Positions 61,260-64,000 of a stretch of 64,000 bases of DNA are shown here, one piece after another. The translations under genes and the position numbers were made by a program. The stretch comes from Actinomycetota bacterium (lineage in GTDB: Bacteria; Actinomycetota; Thermoleophilia; Gaiellales; Gaiellaceae), in contig PKYN01000002.1 of NCBI GenBank assembly GCA_003132665.1, positions 115,457-179,456 on the forward strand, in the 5' to 3' direction. The first letter of the stretch is position 1; every line of letters begins with the position of its first letter. Under the pieces are notes generated by a model, which saw only the letters and a list, made by a program, of their open reading frames with translations, searched no databases and was not told the DNA's origin.

Positions 61260-62075
61260 GTGACAAAGCTCGACGACCTCTTCCTCCAGGGCCGCGTCGT
61301 CGTGATCTCCACTCACCTCGATGACGCCGCCCTATCGGTCGGAGCGACCATTGCACGCGTTGCCTCCAGGGGCGGGGAGGTGTCCGTGCTCACTGTCCTG
61401 GCGGGCGACCCCGAGAGCAGCTCCCCGGCCGGACTGTGGGACGAGACCTGCGGTTTCAGAACAGAAGGCGAGGCGGCCCGCAAGCGACGCCTGGAAGATC
61501 TCCGCGGCTGTGAGCTCGTCGGCGCCCGGCCCGTCTGGCTCCCGTTCCCGGACGAGCAGTACGAGCGACGCTCCTCGGACGAGGAGATCTGGGCGGCGAT
61601 CGAGCCTCAGCTCGAGGGCGCCAGGCTCGTTCTCGTCCCCGGCTATCCGCTTTTTCACTCTGACCACCTCTGGCTGACCGAGCTTGTCCTGTCGCGCCTC
61701 GATCTAAATACCTTCGCCGGGTTGTACGTCGAGGAGTTCTATACAAGCAACCTCGCCATCGGGCGTTCCAACTCTCTAAAGACGCTCATCAAGGCGGCCG
61801 GGGTCGCGGCTCACACGCGGTTCGGCTGCCGCATCCAACCGCCTCCGATCTCTCCGGCGATCGAGCGGCTCGCCGCCCAGCCGCTGGAGTGGATCGCTGT
61901 GCGCCCAAACCGCCGCGAGCGACGGTTGAAGCTGGAGTTCACCCGCGCGTACCCATCGCAGCTCGACGCCCTCGGCGAACTCCTGACCAGGCGAATCTGG
62001 CTTTATGAACGCGCTTCAGGCGGGGAGCTCGTAGGTCTGGTTCGACGCTCCCGGAAAATCGTGGACGCGGCGTAG
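61260..62075 (+). CDS. PIG-L family deacetylase, intracellular
   Basis: The 271-residue protein has VVVISTHLDDAALSVGATIARVASRGGEVSVLTVLAG (the HxDD zinc motif of PIG-L) and GYPLFHSDHLWLTELVLSRL with the second His pair. PIG-L enzymes remove acetyl groups from GlcNAc-containing glycolipids or similar. Unlike the giant relative at 36946 it has no signal peptide. It lies at the end of the glycan locus, divergent from the Wzc-like gene. The start GTG 61260 lacks a clear ribosome site. Confidence 0.87.
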   Translation: MTKLDDLFLQGRVVVISTHLDDAALSVGATIARVASRGGEVSVLTVLAGDPESSSPAGLWDETCGFRTEGEAARKRRLEDLRGCELVGARPVWLPFPDEQYERRSSDEEIWAAIEPQLEGARLVLVPGYPLFHSDHLWLTELVLSRLDLNTFAGLYVEEFYTSNLAIGRSNSLKTLIKAAGVAAHTRFGCRIQPPPISPAIERLAAQPLEWIAVRPNRRERRLKLEFTRAYPSQLDALGELLTRRIWLYERASGGELVGLVRRSRKIVDAA

Positions 62076-62094
62076 AGCTTGCGACGGACGAGCT

Positions 62095-63459
62095 CTAGCG
62101 GTCTGCTCGAAGCGCCGGAAACAGGATCACTTCGCGAATCGTCTCGCGCCCCGTGAACAGCATCGTCAGGCGGTCGATGCCGAGACCGAGCCCGCCCGTC
62201 GGCGGCATCCCGTAGGAAAGCGCTTCGAGGTAATCCGGGTCGCCGCGCTCACCCTCTACCTGCTCGGCCTGCATCGCGAAACGCTCATCCTGCTCGTCGC
62301 TGTCGTTGATCTCCGAGAAGGCATTTCCCAGCTCCATGCCGCCCACGAAATACTCGAATCGCTCTGTCAGCGTCGGGTCGTCCTCGGTCTTGCGGGCGAA
62401 GGGCGATATCTCGATCGGATAGTCGAATACGATCGTCGGCTCGATCAACCCGGGCTCGACGAAGTGAGAAAAGGCATGGTCGACGAGTTGGGCCCAATCC
62501 TTGTCGGCGCCGGTGTCGACGTCCTTCTCGTTCAGGGCGGCGCGAAGGCTGCTCTCGTCGCGAATCCAGAGGCCGTGCTCGAGCAGCGCATCCGGAAAGC
62601 GAATGCGCCGCCAGGGAGCCTTCAGGTCGATCTCATGACCCTTGAAGGCGACGACCGTGCGGCCGAGCACCTCCTGCGCCACACGGCCGACCATTTCCTC
62701 GATCCTGGCCATCGTGTCGCTGTAGTCGGCGTAGGCCTCGTACCACTCGAGCATCGTGAACTCGGGCTGGTGCTTATAGGAGACGCCCTCATTGCGAAAG
62801 TCCTTACCGATCTCGTAGACGCGCTCGAGCCCACCGACGATCAGTCGCTTGAGGTACAGCTCGGTCGCGATTCTCAGGTAGAAGTCCTGGTCGAGCTCGT
62901 TGTGATGCGTAACGAACGGGCGAGCGAACGCGCCGCCGTAACGCGGCTGCAGGACAGGCGTCTCGACCTCGACGAAACCCTCCCCGTCGAGATAGCGGCG
63001 CACGGCGCTCAGCGTGCGGCTACGAAGAAGTGCGTCTGCACGGGTCTCTTCGTTCATCAGTAGATCCAGGTAGCGCTTACGGAAGCGAGTCTCGACGTCG
63101 GTCAGCCCGTGGTAGACATCGGGAAGCGGGCGGTGGATCTTGGCCAGCAGATCTATCTGCTCGACGCGTAGGGAAGGCTCGCCGCGGCGGGTCTTCATTG
63201 GTCGCCCGCTAGCACCGACGATGTCGCCTAGATCGATGTCAAGATCGCCGACGGCGCTCGCCTCGCAGAAGAGCTGCAACCTGCCCGAACGATCTACGAG
63301 GTCGAAGAAGGTGAGCTTGCCCATATCGCGCCGTGCCAGCACCCGGCCGGCGAGACGGCGGGTGTCGTCCGCGCTCGCGCCCGGCTCGAGTGCCTCGGCC
63401 TCGGCTCGAACGGCCGCAACCTGGTCGCGGTCTGGAAATCTCTTGGGTAGGTCGGACAT
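62095..63459 (-). CDS. lysS: Lysyl-tRNA synthetase, class II
   Basis: LysRS charges tRNA-Lys. The 454-residue protein starts with an OB-fold anticodon-binding domain (LAGRVLARRDMGKLTFFDLVDRSGRLQLF). The class II core follows: motif 2 with RNEGVSYKHQPEFTMLEWYEAYADY, motif 3 with GMPPTGGLGLGIDRLTMLFTG, and RKRYLDLL. The length is a little short of the typical 490-500 residues, mainly at the N-terminus. It is downstream of greA and the metallopeptidase. Confidence 0.96.
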   Translation of the reverse strand: MSDLPKRFPDRDQVAAVRAEAEALEPGASADDTRRLAGRVLARRDMGKLTFFDLVDRSGRLQLFCEASAVGDLDIDLGDIVGASGRPMKTRRGEPSLRVEQIDLLAKIHRPLPDVYHGLTDVETRFRKRYLDLLMNEETRADALLRSRTLSAVRRYLDGEGFVEVETPVLQPRYGGAFARPFVTHHNELDQDFYLRIATELYLKRLIVGGLERVYEIGKDFRNEGVSYKHQPEFTMLEWYEAYADYSDTMARIEEMVGRVAQEVLGRTVVAFKGHEIDLKAPWRRIRFPDALLEHGLWIRDESSLRAALNEKDVDTGADKDWAQLVDHAFSHFVEPGLIEPTIVFDYPIEISPFARKTEDDPTLTERFEYFVGGMELGNAFSEINDSDEQDERFAMQAEQVEGERGDPDYLEALSYGMPPTGGLGLGIDRLTMLFTGRETIREVILFPALRADR

Positions 63460-63509
63460 CGCCCCGGAGTTTACGCACCCGCGCTCGACCGGTACCGATA
63501 GATGCCTGG

Positions 63510-63836
63510 TCAGCCATAGCCGAGCTCACGCAAGCGCTCTTCGCCGATCCCGAAGTAGTGCGCAAGCTCGTGCAATACGGTGACGCGAATCTGCTCTCTG
63601 AGCTCGTCCGGGTCGGGATACAGCCGCTCGAGCGGCTCCCTGTAGATGGTGATCGTGTCGGGCTGAATCGGATCGCCCGAGCGCCGCTCGGGCAAGGGAA
63701 CACCGTGATAGAGGCCGAGCAGGCCAGGGCTCGAGGGGCGCTCGTCTTCGATCAGCACGGCGACGTTGCGCAGGCCGGCGGCGAGCTCGGGCGGAAGCTC
63801 GTCCAGCGCCTTCGCTACTTCATCCTCGAAAGCCAG
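63510..63836 (-). CDS. Small zincin-like metallopeptidase, start uncertain
   Basis: The conserved part has the zinc motif VTVLHELAHYFGIGEERLRELGY (HExxH) and LYHGVPLPERRS upstream. This matches the small actinobacterial zincin-like metallopeptidase group. From GTG 63758 only 82 residues remain. In-frame codons upstream (CTG 63836 onward) give LAFEDEVAKALDELPPELAA and NVAVLIEDE, which fits the family's usual N-terminal part. No ATG, GTG or TTG exists there. Either CTG starts the gene or a base is missing. It lies between greA and lysS on the same strand. Confidence 0.75.
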   Translation of the reverse strand: MAFEDEVAKALDELPPELAAGLRNVAVLIEDERPSSPGLLGLYHGVPLPERRSGDPIQPDTITIYREPLERLYPDPDELREQIRVTVLHELAHYFGIGEERLRELGYG

Positions 63837-63859
63837 ATCACACGCGCGCGCAGCGCTAG

Positions 63860-64000
63860 CTACGCGGCCTTGATCGCCATGATCTTGAACTTGAGCGTCC
63901 CGCGCGGGGCGACGACTTCGACCGTCTCGCCCTTCTTGTGGCCCATGATCGCGCGGCCGACCGGCGACTCGTTCGAGAGCTTGTTCTCGGCCGGATTGGC
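63860..64000 (-). CDS. greA: Transcription elongation factor GreA, 3' part only
   Basis: Reading the minus strand from the window end gives ANPAENKLSNESPVGRAIMGHKKGE, then TVEVVAPRGTLKFKIMAIKAA and a stop. This is the C-terminal domain of GreA, which rescues stalled RNA polymerase. The N-terminal coiled coil lies outside the window. Confidence 0.9.
   Translation of the reverse strand, partial: ANPAENKLSNESPVGRAIMGHKKGETVEVVAPRGTLKFKIMAIKAA

Noticed and set aside
1-64000. tRNA, rRNA, IS elements or phage genes
   Set aside because: I looked for tRNA-like arms, transposase motifs and integrases by eye and saw none; a tRNAscan search would be needed to be certain.

Overview
The window is GC-rich DNA with short intergenic gaps, GTG/TTG starts and Shine-Dalgarno sites of the GGAGG type. 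It carries carD, clpC, radA, ispD-ispF, lysS and the end of greA, plus many secreted proteins with an Ig-like C-terminal module of the type common in Thermoleophilia. This points to a high-GC Gram-positive (Actinomycetota), probably Thermoleophilia/Solirubrobacterales or Gaiellales. The lineage is inference; no rRNA or tRNA gene was seen.

Region 1 (1-30.4 kb) is mixed housekeeping and envelope genes. In order: a DUF1295 membrane protein; a FakA-like/DegV fusion; a frameshifted collagen-like secreted protein; a 30-residue Lys-rich ORF; a universal stress protein; a conserved helical protein; a zinc-ribbon/PD-(D/E)XK-like protein; a BadF-type sugar kinase overlapping a GH4 glycosidase; a chagasin-like inhibitor; a small secreted protein with an in-frame TGA; and a CDF metal transporter. 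Next come a 14-repeat secreted RCC1 protein, an MMPL exporter divergent from its TetR regulator across a nested palindrome, an ECF sigma factor with a membrane anti-sigma-like partner, a DUF6636-like secreted protein and a second RCC1 protein with exactly 7 repeats. The region closes with a basic-tailed membrane protein, ispF, ispD, carD, radA, a cupin, a small membrane protein, clpC and an orphan membrane sensor.

Region 2 (30.4-62.1 kb) is a large exopolysaccharide locus. It starts with a polyprenyl-phosphate sugar phosphotransferase, a CelD/BioF2-like acetyltransferase, an Ig-repeat protein, a glycosyltransferase and a giant secreted PIG-L/PKD/discoidin/DUF11 protein. Two convergent operons follow. 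The plus-strand one is flippase, GT, GT, APH-like kinase, GT. The minus-strand one is Wzc-like kinase, O-antigen ligase/polymerase, GT2, polysaccharide deacetylase, beta-helix protein, methyltransferase, GT4, C5-epimerase-like protein, GT4, beta-helix protein. A PIG-L deacetylase lies divergently upstream. Together these look like a Wzx/Wzy-type pathway. Its polymer is probably deacetylated, O-acetylated, methylated and possibly C5-epimerised, and its secreted beta-helix proteins could cut or modify it. Deacetylases plus a glucuronyl C5-epimerase-like protein resemble the logic of heparan/heparosan maturation; this is the most interesting hypothesis in the window.

Region 3 (62.1-64 kb) is lysS, a small HELAH zincin-like metallopeptidase and the 3' end of greA, all on the minus strand.

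Several genes appear broken: a frameshift near 3.48 kb, an in-frame TGA at 9654, a suspected frameshift near 51.55 kb, and no normal start codon for the metallopeptidase. Either the assembly has small errors or several genes are decaying; reads would decide.
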